Assembly (NCBI GenBank): GCA_011799875.1
Contig: CM022301.1
Location: forward strand, 86,199,667-86,263,666
From: Thinopyrum elongatum
Lineage: Eukaryota > Streptophyta > Magnoliopsida > Poales > Poaceae
Length of the DNA stretch: 64,000 bases
Direction of reading: 5' to 3'
The notes beneath the pieces are model-generated. The model was not told the DNA's origin, did no database searches, and worked only from the letters and a program-made list of their open reading frames with translations. How positions within the stretch are numbered: position 1 is the stretch's first letter; every line of letters starts with the position of its first letter. This document shows positions 1-11,129 of the stretch, in pieces. The position numbers and the translations under genes were made by a program.

Positions 1-4
1 GATT

Positions 5-2565
5 TTGAAGAAGGCAGGACCCATGAAGTGGACCCCGGAAGCAGATGCTGCGCTGCAGGATTTGAAGGCCTACTTGTCTTCTGTGCCTACTTTGGTTGCA
101 CCCAAACCACAAGAGCCGTTACTGCTATATCTGGCAGCAACTAATCAAGTGGTTAGTGCGGCCCTAGTAGCACAGCGAGAAGTAGAAGAAACAGCCACCT
201 CAGCAAGTATCCCGCCAGGGGAAGAGGAAGAGAGCGGCCCGGCAAGGCCAGATACGGATCAGGACAAAGAAAAGCACGGCAGAGGAAGCAACCCCAAGGA
301 CACGGCAAGGAAGAAGGTGGTGCAGCGCCCAGTATACTTCGTCAGCTCCCTATTGCAGGGGGCTAGATCCAGGTATTCTGGCGTGCAAAAGTTGATCTTT
401 GGCCTTGTCATGGCCTCAAGGAAAATGCGCCACTACTTCCAAGCCCATGAGATCACGGTTGTCACCCGCTTCCCGTTGCAAAGGATAATTCGAAACCCAG
501 AGGCCACCGGCAGGATAGTAGAGTGGGCATTGGAGTTATCCAGCTTTGGCCTGAAGTTTGAGAGCACATCAACAATCCAGAGCAGGGCATTGGTAGAGTT
601 TATTGCAGAATGGACGCCAACCCCTGATGAAGAAGTATAGGAAACAGTTATCCCCGGCAAGGATGCGCCCCAAGAATGGATCATGTATTTCGATGGTGCC
701 TTCTCCCTACAAGGTGCAGGGGCTGGCGTGCTTATCATGGCTCCCACTGGAGAACACCTAAGGTACGCCGTCCAGATGCACTTTCCCCGGGAGGAGGCAA
801 CCAACAATACAGCATAATATGAAGGGCTTCTTACTAGGCTCAGAATTGCCACAGAATTGGGAATCAAGAAGCTGATCATTCGAGGAGATTCACAACTGAT
901 GGTGAGACAAGTTAACAAGGATTACCAAATCCCATTGATGGAGGCATACGTCGAGGAAGTGAGAAGATTGGAGGAGCGCTTTGACGGGTTGCAAACAGAA
1001 CACGTACCCCATGCGGAAAACAGCATTGCTGATCACCTGTCAAAGTGTGCTGCGCAGAAGCTTCCTGTGGAACCAGGGACTTTTGTTCTCCATCTTACTC
1101 AGCCCTCCGTATCCCCGACAATAATGGCCTGAAAGAGGAGGAAATTGGACTCCGGTAAGCCTCTCCCGGTAGAGCCTTTCGGGGCTCCTGGCAGGGACCC
1201 TGCCGGAAACAACTCCCCTTCGCTTGCCGGGCTGCACCCTCCTGCCGGGCCATTGGTCCCCGCAGTCAAGGGATGCGCCCCCACGAATGAGGAGGTGCCG
1301 CTAGTCCTCGTTGCTGAGCCTCAGGCTCCAACTTGGGCAAGGCACATAGTCCATTTCCTCCAAACCGGAGAACTTCCCGAAGAGCAAGAAGATGCTGAAA
1401 GAGTAGCCCGGAGGGCCAGTATGTATCAGTTTGTCGATGACATACTATACAGAAGAAGGCCCAACGGTGTGAAATTGAAGTGCATTTTCCGGGAAGGAGG
1501 AAAGGAACTGCTGGTAGAGATACACAAAGGCATGTGCGGCTCCCATATTGGATCAAGGGCTTTGGTTGGGAAAGCATTACGGCAAGGATTCTATTGGCCC
1601 ACAGCCCTCCAAGATGCGGTTGAGCTCGTCACCAAGTGTGAAGCCTGTCAGTTCCAGCCCAAAAATATCCATCTGCCTGCCCCCTCCAGACAATCCCTTT
1701 TTCATGGCCGTTTTCAGTCTGGGGGCTCGATATCCTCGGCCCCTTCCCCCGAGCTGCCGGGGGCTTTGAATTCTTGTTCGTTGCAATTGACAAGTTTACA
1801 AAGTGGCTGGAAGTAGATGCCGTGAGAAAGGTGACTGCTCAGTCAGCTATCAAGTTCTTGAAAGGATTGGTGTGCCGCTTCAGGGTTCCTGCCCGGATCA
1901 TTACCGACAACGGCACCCAGTTCACGAGCCGCACCTTCATGCAATATGTTCATGCCCTCGGAAGCAAGATCTCATTTGCATCTGTCGCACATCCCAAAAG
2001 CAATGGATAAGCTGAGAGGGCGAACGCTGAAGTGCTGCGAGGACTCAAGATAAGAACGTTTGATAAGCTGTGGAAGCATGCCAGGCAATGGATCAATGAG
2101 TTGTCGGTGGTTCTTTGGTCCCTCAGAACGACACCAAACCGAGCTACCGGGCAGACTCCCTTCTCCCTAGTCTATGGGGCAGAAGCAGTTATCCCCACGG
2201 AACTCATTTATGGGTCACCTCGAGTGCTTGCCTATGATGAAGTAGCGCAGGAACAGCACATGCGTGACGACGTCGTGCTTCTCGAGGAGAACCGTCTCCG
2301 GGCTGCTACGCGTGCTGCATGCTATCAGCAAGCCCTGCGTCACTATCATAGCCGCAGGGTTCATGCCCGGTGTTTTGAGGAAGGCGACCTTGTCCTTAGG
2401 CGCGTTCAGTCCGCCAAGGGTACAAACAAGCTATCGCCGAAGTGGGAAGGCCCTTACCGGGTAGTACGAGTCACCAGACCTGGCACAGTCCGTCTAGAGA
2501 CCGGAGATGGCATTCAATTGCAAAACTCATGGAATATTGAGCATCTCCGCAAGTTCTACCCATAA
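5..2565 (+). pseudogene. pol: Gypsy pol (RT end, two RNase H domains, integrase), broken
   Basis: In the first frame, 5-640 encodes the RT connection and first RNase H. 660-1060 encodes the second RNase H with its acidic positions recognisable (YFDGA, YEG, RGDSQL, ADHLSK). 1420-1680 encodes the integrase zinc-binding region ending in CEACQ. The catalytic core (AIDKFTKW, ITDNGTQF, NAEVLRG) and the C-terminal region continue in another frame to the TAA at 2563. The frame is interrupted by TAG at 638, TAA at 815 (in a Glu position of the family), TGA at 1130, a frameshift near 1680-1690 and TAA at 2008 (Gln in relatives). It would act in cDNA synthesis and integration, but this copy cannot make a full polyprotein. 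Confidence 0.88.
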
Positions 2566-3778
2566 GGTGCGGCTATGAGGCCCTCCCTTTTGTACAGGCC
2601 TTGCCTCAGCTACATGTAACCCCTTGTACAAAGCCAGGCGAAGACCCTAAGCAACAGAGAAATAAATGAAGCGCTGGGGGCCCCCGACCAGTTGCATCAT
2701 GCATAAGCATTTCATAAGCATTGCATGATTCATGTAGATAGGTTGCATGATCATGTAGATAGATTGCATCTGGCATCATCCTCATTTGCATAAACTGCAG
2801 GCTCCTACCGTGGACTTAGTCCTAGGAAGAGGATGCGAAGACAAGCCAACACTGTGATCTCCGGCAAGCCAAACAGATAAGTTCCATCTCTTATCCATAC
2901 ATGTTCCGTGAGTAGAACTTGTGAATACGAAAACCTCGCCGCCTCGGAAACAAAGGTGCTCCCATCTACTGGCACGAACGCTGCTTCGGTCAGGATGGTC
3001 GTAGTAGCCTTTGGCTGAAAGGGGTTGGCGGGGGGCTGGTCTCTCCCAATAGGTTCTGCGCCCGGCAGGCTCAGCCTCACGGCAGCAGTCCTATGGGGTG
3101 CCGGCAAGGTAGCTTACCGGGACCTACTTGTTTACGTGAAAGTATGGAGGTGTTTCACCTTTGCATGGATATCATACATGCATAAGTGCCCGGCAAGCTT
3201 ATCTTTTTCATTAATATGCTGATCAACAAGTACAAATCTCACGGAACATAAATATGGATACAAGAGATTACATTATTTGAACTAAAATTTGGCAAGTGCC
3301 TACAGATTTAAGACTGAAAAAAGATAAGTGCCTCGTAACGCCTTTTCTTGTCCCTCTCCTCCTAGGCACGGCGGTAGAAGGCGAAGAGGGCAAGAGGAGT
3401 GCCGGGGCAGAAGCCCAGCCCGACCCTATCGGGCTCCAGGAGAGAATGCCCGGCAGGGGCGAGAGGGTGTGGATGAAGACGTCGATGGAGAGCATGGCGG
3501 AGGCGACCCGTCGACCGCCACCACCAAGGCTAGCAGGGCACGGCAGGGCTAATGGAGATGCAGCCCGAGAGGAAGCCTGTCGGGGTCCAGCTGGAGGACT
3601 GCTGGAAGGGCCAGGGGGCACCATCATCACCTCTGCATCCAACTTCCTGGTAAACCACCTTGCCGGGAAGAAAACACAGGTGCAGATGATGGTGCTGCCG
3701 CCTGATGAAGATGGTGCGGGCGACGTTCAGCCGGAGTCAGAGTTGTCGCCCTCCCGGCCGCTGTCGTCGTCATCGCTG
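2566..3778 (+). other. Non-coding spacer of the Tat element
   Basis: This 1.2-kb stretch lies between the pol stop and the antisense ORF. It contains repeated copies of a CATGATCATGTAGATAG-like phrase near 2720-2770 and GC-rich segments. Short ORFs occur in several frames, but none has a recognisable domain. Long non-coding spacers at this place are usual in Tat-lineage elements. Confidence 0.5.
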
Positions 3779-4363
3779 TCAGTCTCCTCCTTGTCGCTTT
3801 TTGCTCGAGGAGGAGCTTTCGTCGTCGGTCGAGCTCTCCACGCAGCACCCTAAGCGAGCCCCCGAGCGTCCAAAGACCTTGATGGAAAGCAGGCCGCTCT
3901 CCATTAATTTAAACTGGAGAACATGCCCCTCCGACAAGCTATGGGCTCGAGCAATGGGCTTCCAGCCGCGGCGGAGGTACATGACATGAGGAGCAGGGAA
4001 GTCAACATCCACCCGCATGTTGCCATTCCCACAGCCCCTCATGTGCAACCTCAGCGCACACGGCTGTTCGAGCTCCATCACCCTGGCAAATGGAGTAGGG
4101 AGACGGAGGCGGCCGCGCGGAGGCTTGAATAGCCTGATGACGAACTCCAAGGGTTGATCTCCAACGTGGCCTTCCATCGGAGGAAGAGCGTCCGGTGCGG
4201 GCGCAATTGAGGCGCCGCCCTGGCCTCCTCGGCCACGCCCCCTTCCGCCTCCTCTCACAGCGGGTTCTGCCCCCACATCATCGAGAGGAGGGGGGAGACG
4301 CTGTCGAGCAGAAGTTCTCGTCGCCACCACTGGAGTACTACCGCACCCTCGCCCCCTCACCAT
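3779..4363 (-). CDS. Antisense B3-like ORF carried by the Tat element
   Basis: A 194-codon open frame runs on the minus strand, opposite to pol, between pol and the 3' LTR. The start chosen is the ATG at 4363 (MVRGRGCG), because a TATA box (CTATAAAAGG, complement of 4431-4440) lies about 70 bases upstream. Residues 1-50 are Gly/Arg-rich. Residues about 65-165 resemble a plant B3 DNA-binding fold: an N-terminal FVIRLF strand, a PTPFAR segment, then RRGWKPIARAHSLSEGHVL, the GW...F/I..N.L..GD position of B3 domains, then a FKL...L.IKVF strand pair. The tail is Ser/Asp/Lys-rich. Extra antisense ORFs at this site are known in Tat-lineage elements. The B3 assignment is mine from pattern only; the frame is uninterrupted although pol is not. 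Confidence 0.55.
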   Translation of the reverse strand: MVRGRGCGSTPVVATRTSARQRLPPPLDDVGAEPAVRGGGRGRGRGGQGGASIAPAPDALPPMEGHVGDQPLEFVIRLFKPPRGRLRLPTPFARVMELEQPCALRLHMRGCGNGNMRVDVDFPAPHVMYLRRGWKPIARAHSLSEGHVLQFKLMESGLLSIKVFGRSGARLGCCVESSTDDESSSSSKKRQGGD

Positions 4364-4426
4364 GGCAAGCAAGAGAAGCTTTGAAGAAAGGGAGAAGGAA
4401 GGTGTGTGAGCAAACACACTACTCCT

Positions 4427-4442
4427 GCCCCCTTTTATAGAA
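4427..4442 (-). promoter_or_regulatory. TATA box for the antisense ORF
   Basis: Read on the minus strand the sequence is TTCTATAAAAGGGGG. It sits about 70 bases upstream of the ATG at 4363, so transcription would begin near 4400-4410. It is separate from the LTR promoter. Confidence 0.5.
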
Positions 4443-4913
4443 GAACGAGGCAGGGGGCTGGCCTCTCACTCAGTAGGCGACCGCCTTGCTCCTCCAATGC
4501 GGTTTCCCTTTGCGCCTCCAACGGCTCGGGGAATCAGGGCCGCCCCTCTACACCACTCGGCGACGCCTGGCTTTCTGCCATGGCGCCCGTTCCCGCGCCC
4601 TCCACGTCCACCACCTACCCTGCACAATGCATGCGGCACACGTGGCGGAGGCGCTCTGGGGTAGGAGGCAAGTGGGATGGCAGTTTCCTACCCTGTGATC
4701 ATGGGGCATGGGCCGCCCACAGATCGTGGTTCAGTTTCTCCCCTAAGCGTTGCACGATGCGCGGGAAAACCGGAAACTGACCCGAGCTCAAGTTAATGAA
4801 GAAGCAAAGAAGATCTCAAGGGGTGGAGTGGCCCTTACATTTTTGCCTGTGCACTGGTTAGGGCCTACCCCGGCGGCGCCCAGCGGCACGTCCATGCCAG
4901 GCCCGGGGGCTCC

Positions 4914-5820
4914 TGTCGGTGCAACAGGCCCTGGGTCCATTGCACGAACTGTGCACAGGCCAGAGACAAGATTGCAAGACCAAGATCAAACCAAACAAGG
5001 AGGATCAATTCCTTTGAAGGATCCAAGTGCAAGTCAAGAAGGCCAAGGCGAGCCAGAGGAACGAGGCATCGCTAAGGGAAGGACCTACCGTGTCGGGCAG
5101 GCGAGCCTGGCAGGGTTGGGTTTTGCCCCGGAAACAAGCTCCCAGATCGTTCCGGCAGGCCTGCCGGGACTGGTGGAGGCAAGCCACTCCACCGCTCCAC
5201 CTCACAAGCGACGCAAGTCAGTAATCGAAGCGATGTCAAGCTCCAAGGTGACTAAGTGGCTGCTTTCTGCCACATGGCAGCCACTTCCTATAGCAAACAC
5301 CACCATATGACACCCGGCCTGAGACGTGTCAAGCAAGCAAGCGCGAAGCTGGCAAAACAGCTCGGCAGTGCCTGTCGGGCAAGCTGTGATGTGACATTGA
5401 GTGGCGCATTTAATGCGCTCTGTCGGCCTGCAGAGTTAGATATGATAGCACTATTAGCTATCTAATCAGTACACAAAGACTGATTTGCCACTGTGGTGAC
5501 CCCTTGATCTATAAAAGGAGGCCCATGGCGACCGTAGAAAGGGTTGGATCCTAGCATATCCATACGCGCGTAGCCACTCTCGCCCCCAGAGCAACCTTGC
5601 CGGGCGAGTGTACTATGTTTCACCACCATTATCCACCATCAATCCACCAAAGCAGGAGTAGGGTTTTACGCCTCACGGTGGCCCGAACCTGGGTAAAGAC
5701 TGCCCGTGTGATCTCTGCCGTGCTGCGCGACGCTTCTTCGCTCTTTGTGCAACGTGTCCATCCCCCCGCCGAACCAAAAGGGGCTGATGGCCCCATAGGT
5801 GGCCGTGGTTTCCCACGACA
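4914..5820 (+). repeat. 3' LTR of the Tat element
   Basis: The LTR starts TGTCG and ends CGACA, giving the usual short inverted ends, and is 907 bp long. It follows a purine-rich GGGGGC stretch. A promoter (TCTATAAAAGGAGG) lies near 5508-5521. A related LTR with the same promoter block occurs at 41849-42564. Confidence 0.82.
5508..5521 (+). promoter_or_regulatory. LTR TATA box
   Basis: TCTATAAAAGGAGG lies in the 3' LTR about two thirds of the way along. An almost identical block (CCCTTGATCTATAAAAGG) recurs at 42417-42434 in the second Tat-type LTR, so it is conserved between the two families. Confidence 0.6.
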
Positions 5821-5910
5821 ATGACGATGCAACAGAATAGCTGATGTGGCACATGTGATGATGTGGATGCTCTGCATGTTGAGATAAATCCTATAGTGGG
5901 GATCAATCTC

Positions 5911-6756
5911 TTAGGTATAATAGATTTGCACAAAGTTAAATATTTCCTGTAAGGCGGCTTGTTTCTTATGAGCAGGAAAATATTTTTCAGAGAAGTAGTA
6001 AATCATATCATGGGGACTACGCACACAACCAGGAGCAAGAGTATTGTACCATATCTTAGCATCACCCTTTAATGAGAACGAAAATAATTTGAGGATATAG
6101 TAGTAGCAAATTTTCTCATCATGAGCAAAAAGGGTGGCTATATCATTTAGTTTAGTAAGATGTGCCACTACAGTTTCAGTTTCATAGCCATGAAAAGGAT
6201 TAGATTCAACCAAAGTAATTAACTCTAGGTCGACAGAGAATTCATAATCCTTATCGGTAACAAAGATAGGTGAAGTAGCAAACTTGGGATCACATTTCAT
6301 TCTAGCATTCAAAGATTTTTCTTTCAATGTACATAATAATTTCTTAAGACCATCTCTATCATTGCAAGCAAGAAAGTCTCTAGCTACCTCCTCATCCATA
6401 ACATAACCCTCGGGTATCTTAGGCAATTCATATCTAGGAGAGCTAGGTCTAACAGATGTTTCAAGATTTTCAGTTTCAGCATTCTCAATATCTTTAGCTC
6501 TAGCAATTTGTTCATTAAGAAATTCACCAAGTGGCACATTATCATCAAGCAAGGTACTAGCATCATCATTAGCATCATCCATAGCAGAAATAGCATCATC
6601 AATAACTTGCGACATATCCGGATTAATAGCATGTGGTGGTGTTGCAAGTCTACTCAAAATAGAAGGTGAATCAAGTGCAGAGCTAGATGGCAGTTTCTTA
6701 CCTCCCCTCATCTTAGAGGGGAAAATCTTGATTTTGGTATCCTTCAGATTCTTCAT
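5911..6756 (-). pseudogene. gag: Athila-type gag, 3' truncated
   Basis: The 281-codon frame starts at the ATG complementary to 6756 (MKNLKDTKIK). It carries an acidic N-terminal half and then the conserved Athila capsid stretch: FHGYETETVVAHL, LKGDAKIWYN, RSPHDMIYYF and KYFPAHKKQA. Gag would form the particle that packages the element RNA. The family-like reading fades after INFVQ near 5925, about 100 bases before the junction with the Tat LTR. No CCHC zinc knuckle is present. I read this as gag cut by the junction, not a complete protein. Confidence 0.75.
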
Positions 6757-6809
6757 AGTGATAAATAGATAATAATCCCGAGTGACTCAACAAATATAGC
6801 TATGCTCCA

Positions 6810-6822
6810 GGCAACGGTGCCA
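6810..6822 (-). promoter_or_regulatory. Primer-binding site of the Athila element
   Basis: On the minus strand TGGCACCGTTGCC lies about 12 bases inside the LTR end. It matches the TGGCGCCGTTGCC tRNA-Asp-type PBS of Athila elements with one change; the intact form is present at about 36556 in the second Athila-type element. Confidence 0.65.
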
Positions 6823-6833
6823 GAAAAAGTTCT

Positions 6834-8241
6834 TGATAACCCACAAGTATAGGGGATCGCAATAGTTTTCGAGGGTAGAGTATTCAACCCAAATTTATAG
6901 ATTCGACACAAGGGGAGCCAAAGAATATTTGCAAGTATTAGCAGTTGAGTTGTCAATTCAACCACACCTGGAGATTAAATATCTGCAGCAAAGTGATCAG
7001 TAGCACAGTAATATGATAGTTTGATAGTAGTAGCAATGATTGCAGTGGTAACGGTAACAGTGATAGCAATGGTTTTGTAGCAAGTGTAACAGTAACCGCA
7101 GTAGTAACTTAGCAAGAATAATATGTGGAAAACTCGTAGCCATTGGATCGGTGAATTTGTTGGATGATGTTCATCATATAACAATCATAACCTAGGGCGA
7201 TACAGAACTAGCTCCAGTTCAAAAATATAATGTAGGCATGTATTCCGTAAATAGTCATACGTGCTTATGGAAAAGAACTTGCATGACATCTTTTGTCCTA
7301 CCCTCCCGTGGCAGCGGGGTCCATAAGAAAACTAAGGGATATTAAGGCCTCCTTTTAATAGAGAACCGGAACAAAGCATTAACACATAGTGAATACATGA
7401 ACTCCTCAAACTACGGTCATCACCGGAAAGTCTACCAATTACTATCACACTGGGGTTTACGGATCATAACACATAATAAGTGAATATGACTTGCAAGATC
7501 GGATCTATAACATAGATATAATGGTGAAAACATAAACGGTTCAGATATGAAATCATGGCACTCGGGCCCTAGTGACAAGCATTAAGCATAGCAAAGTCAT
7601 AACAACATCAATCTCAGAACATAGTGAATACTAGGGATCAAGCCCTAACAAAACTAACTTGATTACATGATGAATCTCATCCAACCCTCACTGACCAGCG
7701 AGCCTACGAAGGAATTACTCACTCTTGGTGGGGAGCATCATGGAATTAGTGATGAAGGAGGGTTGGTGATGACGAAGATCGAAGATCCCCCTCTCCGGAG
7801 CCCCAAACGGGCTCCAGATCTGGCCTCTCGATGAAGAACAGGAGGTTGGGGCGGCTCCGTATCACGAAATGCGATGAAACTTCCTCCCTGATTTTTTCTC
7901 CAAAAATAGAATTTTATAGTGCTGGAATTAGGGTCTGCGGGGCCACGAGGTGGGCACAACCCACCAGGGCGCGCTAGAGGGGGGCGCACCCTAGTGTCTT
8001 GTTCCCAGCCAGGGGCCCCCCTCCGGTGGTTCTTGGTTCCAGTAATTTTTATATATTATGAAATAATTCTCCGAAAAGTTTCGTCCAATTCTGAGAACTT
8101 TTATTTCTGCACAAAAACAACACCAAGGTAGTTATGCTAAAAACAGCGTCAGTCCAGGTTAGTTTCATCCAAATCATGCAAATTAGAGTCCAAAACAAGA
8201 GCAAAAGCGTTAGGAAAAGTAGATACGACAGAGACGTATCA
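6834..8241 (-). repeat. Athila-type LTR (about 1.4 kb)
   Basis: On the minus strand the LTR starts TGATACGTCTC at 8241 and ends GGTTATCA at 6834, so it has TG...CA ends and is 1408 bp long. Short ORFs inside it have no domain. Confidence 0.78.
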
Positions 8242-8520
8242 ACTGACCATTGCATGTCGTGTTTGAAAGTCTCAAGTCATTGAAGTCATACACGCCCCAC
8301 ATCTCTTATTGGTTGATTCCTTTATTTATGTCAAGAAACAAGAAACGAGGTGAAAGTTAATGCACCGCGTCTAAGTGTTTTGGGACTATTTGGTTTTCGT
8401 AAGATGACTTACTACGCCCTCTCTCTCCTCTTCTCTCTCCGCCAACTCAACAAAAATAATAATATTTAAAGGCTTACAGCCCACCTATGTCATCCTATTA
8501 TACTTGCTCTAAAGGTGAGT
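8242..8520. other. Unclassified flank, no gene seen
   Basis: The segment between the Athila LTR and the outer-left duplicated block contains a CT-rich run (8417-8440) and AT-rich sequence. No coding frame or clean terminal repeat is visible. Confidence 0.4.
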
Positions 8521-8790
8521 AGGTGACCTTGCGCTTGGCTCTTCGCCTCTTCCGGAAGTCGAACAATGATGATGGTACTATAGTATATACTTCTGGCAAT
8601 CTGACACATCGAATGAACTGCTGCACATCCACCGCTTGTATAAAGCCCACTATTGTAAGCAAAAGCTTCTCCTGGTGCTATGAGCCACCGCGCGCGCATG
8701 GGCGAGGGAGAAGGCGTAGTAAGCAAGCTTCTCGTCGTTCTACGAGTTGATGAGACACATCAAAGTTACTTAGTACTCTCTCCAAAAAGG
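8520..8790 (+). repeat. Outer-left duplicated block
   Basis: This block matches the reverse complement of about 53240-52600. The shared sequence includes the CTTGCGCTTGGCTCTTCGCC phrase, the GAGCCACCGCGCGCGC phrase and GTAGTAAGCAAGCTTCTC. In the right copy the last phrase occurs twice, so that copy has a local duplication. The right copy directly abuts the large arm, whereas here about 3.5 kb separates them. Confidence 0.6.
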
Positions 8791-10008
8791 GCCGACCATG
8801 TCCATGGCTACCATCCCGTGCTCCGGCATTGAGTACGTGCACGATTCACGTGCCATCGAGGAGAAAAAATATTGCGTACATGCCATCAAAGTGCACGACT
8901 CACTTACGCACTGCTTATCTCCATTTTCTTGCATGACATGTGCACCTTGATGCTAGATGTCCCGCGTGTTGGCAAAAGGATGAACAAAGCTCACATCAAA
9001 AAAAGAGTGGAAGAACATAGATTCCCAAGGACTGAGAAGGAGCAAGGAACCTCACGATGGAGCGTCTGCACTCATAATATTTTATATTATTCAGCGATAT
9101 AAAATCAACCAAATCTCTCCACATTTAACCGAAAGAGTCTGAAACACGACAAGCCAGTGTAGTTACATCATACATGGCCCACCTCACGCATTCACCATAT
9201 TCCCCGGCCTCCGTGCGACACCTAGTTATAGTATATCCAGCAGCCCGTATCGCTTCTCGCTCCTCGTCTCTGTCAAAGTGCGGCGGGCTGGCGATTTTGT
9301 TGTCTATTGAGGTCGGTTAACTCACACTCGCTCCCACATGTTAGCAACATGCCAAGAGCATTCTAAAAAAATATTATACTCTATTGTTATGCCAAGAAGA
9401 GGAAGTGCTTTGACTGACAGACCAAATGAGACAGGCGTGTCGTGCCGTGATTGGGTCCAGTTTCTCGTTTTGAACTTGTTTGGTGTAGTAGTAACACTTG
9501 GTTTTGCACCTTCAGGCCCCTCCCAATGCTCCACCTTGTACAGGTGCTAAGGCTGCCATGTAGGCAAAAAATGTGATGTGGCAAGGTAATTAAGAGTAGA
9601 GAGATGGGTGTGGTGACCCCAGGAAGAAATAATGCCAAGCGCGGGAACCTAGGAAAAACACTTAAATGAAAGAAGTCCACCAATGCATGGATAACTTTAG
9701 TTGCTAAATAATTAAATGAAGGATGCTTAGCTACAACAAGTTAAGCACCTTTGCATTGGGGACTTTAGTTGCTTAGCTCTTTAATGTGCTTAGCACCTCA
9801 TCTTAGCACTAGTGCATTGGAGGAGGTCTATGAATGATGCAAATCCCCGCTAAAAAGGCGCTTTGCTTTCTGCTAATCCCGTCAACCGTTCTTGTTTGGT
9901 GCATTAAATTGTTAAGTGCCATGATTAAGATATAATTAACCAATGCATGTAAAATGTTCTTGTTTATTGTAGTACTCCTCACGCATGCATGCGTTGCGAT
10001 TAATACTA
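8791..10008. other. Unclassified region, no gene seen
   Basis: ORFs here are short and lack domains. 9580-9830 contains an imperfect palindrome built on CCAATGCA / TGCATTGG phrases (9689, 9751, 9812), which looks like a decayed MITE. I could not define clean ends or a target duplication. Confidence 0.35.
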
Positions 10009-10231
10009 CTCCCTTCATCCATATATATATAGGGCCTAATGTATTCTTCGAGGTTCCCTTTGACTATTGATAAGATTTTATATAATTTGAAAATTATATC
10101 ACTAGAAGATCCTTTCACGTATGAAATTGACGGTATGCTTTGAGCAACTTGCATGTCCTATACTGCTCGAACATGTGGTCAAAGTTAGTCTCGAAAAACG
10201 CATTAGGCCCTATATAGATGGACAGAGGGAG
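10009..10231 (+). mobile_element. Stowaway (Tc1/mariner) MITE, 223 bp
   Basis: Terminal inverted repeats run CTCCCTTCATCC...AGGGCCTAATG and CATTAGGCCCTATAT...GACAGAGGGAG. It is flanked by TA on both sides (10007-10008 and 10232-10233), as expected for Stowaway elements. It has no coding capacity. Confidence 0.82.
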
Positions 10232-10439
10232 TACATGATACTAGCAAACGCTCACCATCTAGTAGTTCATTGTTTGGTTTCGATTTTTGAATTGAGTAGT
10301 ACTAGTACACTTGATGATGTGCTACTACTGTCCAATATTCACGTGTCGTGGTTTCTAGAATAAAAAAAGGAGGTACTTACTGTGGGAAAGGTGAAGTGAT
10401 GGTTGCTTCGTCTGAGCAACTTATTACTCTGGAAATATT

Positions 10440-10560
10440 GGAGTACGAGCGGATTCAACAAAGAGTGAAATGATGGTTGCTTTGTCCGAGCAACTTACTG
10501 TGGCGAAGGTGGGGCTCTGTGATTTGACTACTCACTAGTCATTATTACTGCGGCGCAACG
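10440..10560 (-). repeat. Dispersed 110-bp module, copy 1
   Basis: Read on the minus strand this contains GCAGTAATAATGACTAGTGA, a TCAAATCACAGAG phrase and AAGCAACCATCATTTCACTC. Related copies lie at about 53700-53810 (-), 55580-55690 (+) and 63725-63845 (+). A partial second copy of its end is at 10390-10430. Confidence 0.55.
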
Positions 10561-10777
10561 ACCAGGGTGAATCTCCCCTGCAGTTGTTCACGTAATATTG
10601 GTGCATGGCAGGTGGAGCCGAATGAAGGATGTCCCACATGTCGACGAAACAAAGTTGAATAGTTATATTTGGGATTGCTATGTTTGTACAAAACACACAA
10701 TGACATGTGGGGACAGTTTTCCATACACTATACACTAGCTTACATACATGAATACATATACTACCACAACTCGCCAC

Positions 10778-10855
10778 CGTACACGACACATACACACAGA
10801 ACACACACAGCACACATACACATGCACACATACACAGCATACACACGCATGCGGC
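10778..10855. repeat. Imperfect (AC)n microsatellite
   Basis: About 80 bases are built almost only of ACAC, ACAT and GCAC units, with no coding significance. Confidence 0.8.
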
Positions 10856-11129
10856 ATACATGGCCCACCGGTCATTGAGACAAAAATACGAATAGGACCA
10901 CTTTAGGAGTCTTTGTAAAATTATAGCAAGTGGCCTCTCCACTTTGCAAATATACAAACTCTAGGTGCAAGTATAGCAAGGTTTGTAAAAATTTCTGATG
11001 GGGGACGACTTATACAAAGGCTGTTGGAGAAGGTTTTTTGGCCATGATTGCTAAAATAGCAATCTGGTGCAAATATACAAAGGTTGCTGGAGATGCTCTA
11101 ATGCATCTCAATGATTTGTAGATCAGCGC

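Larger units (their letters stand above)
1..5820 (+). mobile_element. Tat-lineage Ty3/Gypsy LTR retrotransposon, 3' part
   Basis: The window opens inside the pol of a Gypsy element read on the plus strand. In order it shows the end of reverse transcriptase with the ordinary RNase H, a second RNase H domain, integrase, a long spacer with an antisense ORF, a polypurine-rich stretch near 4901-4913 and a 3' LTR. A second RNase H between the first one and integrase is the hallmark of the Tat/Ogre/Retand lineage. The 5' LTR, gag, protease and most of RT lie outside the window. Pol is decayed, so this copy is not autonomous. The sequence beyond 5820 belongs to an Athila-type element in the opposite orientation, which suggests this copy inserted into it. 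No target duplication can be checked because the 5' end is missing. Confidence 0.88.
5821..8241 (-). mobile_element. Athila-lineage Gypsy element, 5' end, inverted
   Basis: Read on the minus strand this is a 5' LTR (8241 to 6834), a primer-binding site just inside it and a gag ORF (6756 to 5911). Layout, LTR ends and gag sequence are those of the wheat Sabrina/WHAM-type Athila lineage; the exact family name is uncertain. The element breaks off at 5820, where the Tat LTR ends, so its 3' part is either left of the window or deleted. Confidence 0.82.

Noticed and set aside
3296..3853. 185-codon plus-strand frame in the Tat element
   Set aside because: It overlaps the antisense ORF region only partly, has no domain and begins in non-coding spacer. 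It was judged a GC-rich shadow frame.
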